From positions 558,001-622,000 of the forward strand of contig NZ_OZ026472.1 in assembly GCF_964019805.1 (NCBI RefSeq): a DNA stretch of 64,000 nucleotides, read 5' to 3'. This DNA is from Candidatus Lariskella endosymbiont of Epinotia ramella. Its GTDB lineage: Bacteria; Pseudomonadota; Alphaproteobacteria; Rickettsiales; Midichloriaceae. The translations under genes and the position numbers were made by a program. Positions 63,037 to 64,000 of this stretch are shown piece by piece (within the stretch, counting starts at the first letter, position 1; every line of letters begins with the position of its first letter). The notes below the pieces were generated by a model. It made no database searches. It had not been told where the DNA came from and worked only from the letters and a program-made list of their open reading frames with translations.

Positions 63037-64000
63037 ATGTCAGATTCTAAAAATAGCGTTCAGATCATAGTCCCTCCACTTGGGGAATCAGTAACAGAAG
63101 CTACTGTGGCAAAGTGGCATAAAAAAATTGGTGAAGCTGTCACTGTAGACGAATTATTGGTGGAACTGGAAACAGAAAAAGTTGCGCTTGAGGTAAGCGC
63201 TCCAAACTCTGGAGTACTAAGCGAAATTGCAATTGATGTAGGGGGAACAGTAAATATAGGTGCACTTCTTGGTTCTATAGATACTAGTGTGCAAGCTATA
63301 GCAGCTCCAAAGGCAATACCCCAAGTTTCTTCAGATGCAAAGACAAAACAGGATACAGTTATAGCATCGCCAGCTGCAAACAAGATTGCAGCAGACAATG
63401 ACATAGATCTATCATCTATAGATGGCAGCGGCAGGTCCGGCCGTATCACAAAAGGCGATGTCATACAAAGCCAAAATTCTCCTACTATAAGTGTACCTAC
63501 TGTAAAATCTGCACAAGAGGACGTCCTAGTCAGCTCTGCTCAAGGCGGAAGAACAGAAACAAAAGTAGTGATGACAAGACTTCGCAAGACTATAGCAAAA
63601 AGACTGAAAGATTCTCAAAATACTGCAGCTATACTTTCAACATTCAATGAAATTGATATGTTTGAAGTAATCAGATTACGCCAAACATATCAAGAGAAGT
63701 TCAAGGAAAAACATTCTATCAAGTTGGGTTTCATGTCGTTTTTTGTCAAGGCTGTAGTAATAGCATTGCAGGAATCTCCAAATATGAACGCCGAGATAAG
63801 AGGAGATGATATAATATATAAAGATTATTATGACATTGGAGTTGCAGTTGGTACAGAACAAGGTCTTGTTGTACCTATTGTACGAGATGCTGATAAGCTC
63901 TCATTTGCAGAACTAGAAACCAGAATATCAGAGCTTGGGAAGAAAGCTAGAGATGGAAAGTTGAGTATGTCTGATATGACAGGTGGCACTTTCAGCATCA
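63037..64000 (+). CDS. sucB: 2-oxoglutarate dehydrogenase E2 component (dihydrolipoyl succinyltransferase), partial
   Basis: The frame opens at ATG 63037 and runs off the window end, so about 321 of roughly 400 residues are seen. The lipoyl domain (about residues 8-82) begins IIVPPLGESVTEATVAKW and carries the lipoylated lysine in ETEKVALEV. The peripheral-subunit binding domain is ASPAANKIAADNDIDLSSIDGSGRSGRITKGD (about 109-143). The catalytic domain starts with TRLRKTIAKRLKDSQNTAA and includes GVAVGTEQGLVVPIVRDAD. The catalytic His-x3-Asp lies beyond the edge. It forms the core of the 2-oxoglutarate dehydrogenase complex with SucA and Lpd. Confidence 0.96.
   Translation, partial: MSDSKNSVQIIVPPLGESVTEATVAKWHKKIGEAVTVDELLVELETEKVALEVSAPNSGVLSEIAIDVGGTVNIGALLGSIDTSVQAIAAPKAIPQVSSDAKTKQDTVIASPAANKIAADNDIDLSSIDGSGRSGRITKGDVIQSQNSPTISVPTVKSAQEDVLVSSAQGGRTETKVVMTRLRKTIAKRLKDSQNTAAILSTFNEIDMFEVIRLRQTYQEKFKEKHSIKLGFMSFFVKAVVIALQESPNMNAEIRGDDIIYKDYYDIGVAVGTEQGLVVPIVRDADKLSFAELETRISELGKKARDGKLSMSDMTGGTFSI

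Overview
The window looks like chromosomal sequence from an alphaproteobacterium of the order Rickettsiales. It is AT-rich, coding is dense but interrupted by repeat-filled spacers, and several genes are of alphaproteobacterial type: GshA of the PF08886 kind, NtrY, NDUFA12, a PopZ/DUF2497 protein, a Tim44-domain protein, a phasin, and scattered gene-transfer-agent (GTA) remnants. A cbb3-oxidase assembly gene (ccoS), an ATP synthase atpDC pair standing apart from atpHAG, and an argH 3' end make a Midichloriaceae-like symbiont the best guess. That placement is inference; no rRNA gene is present to settle it.

Layout. 0-4 kb: argH end, rpmJ, a cold-shock gene, tRNA-Ser(UGA), a decayed class D beta-lactamase, an ogt-alkD alkylation-repair pair and a transposase relic. 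4-12 kb: transporters (DMT, DASS), an MscS channel, a GTA g13-like gene, a duplicated coiled-coil protein and an outer-membrane beta-barrel. 12-22 kb: ubiD, trxA, rlmB, a lipase, atpDC, rsmE-gshA. 22-32 kb: CDF exporter, dut, queE-ubiH, tRNA-His, ntrY, rhodanese, pyrG. 32-47 kb: DAACS symporter, a broken GTA portal gene, ahpC, trxB, hemF-yqgE, a quinone reductase, tig, clpP-clpX, zapE, rnpB, NDUFA12. 47-64 kb: bamD, an ankyrin protein, popZ-like, Tim44, DUF2066, ispZ/yciB, ccoS, holA, a second insertion sequence type, a split isochorismatase-family gene, a phasin, and sucA-sucB running off the end.

Themes. Redox defence is well represented (trxA, trxB, ahpC, gshA, rhodanese), as are respiration and the TCA cycle (atpDC, NDUFA12, ccoS, ubiD, ubiH, sucAB) and proteostasis (tig, clpPX).

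The genome is actively decaying. Three apparently identical 898-bp IS5-family copies each sit inside or at the 5' end of a gene (GTA portal, zapE, isochorismatase-like), and at least two decayed genes can be read by eye in spacers. The most striking unexplained structure is a mosaic of dispersed, degenerate repeats (called A, B, C and D here) that fills most long spacers and is not transposase-coding. A GC-rich, strongly self-complementary spacer near 53.1-53.3 kb is a candidate structured RNA.
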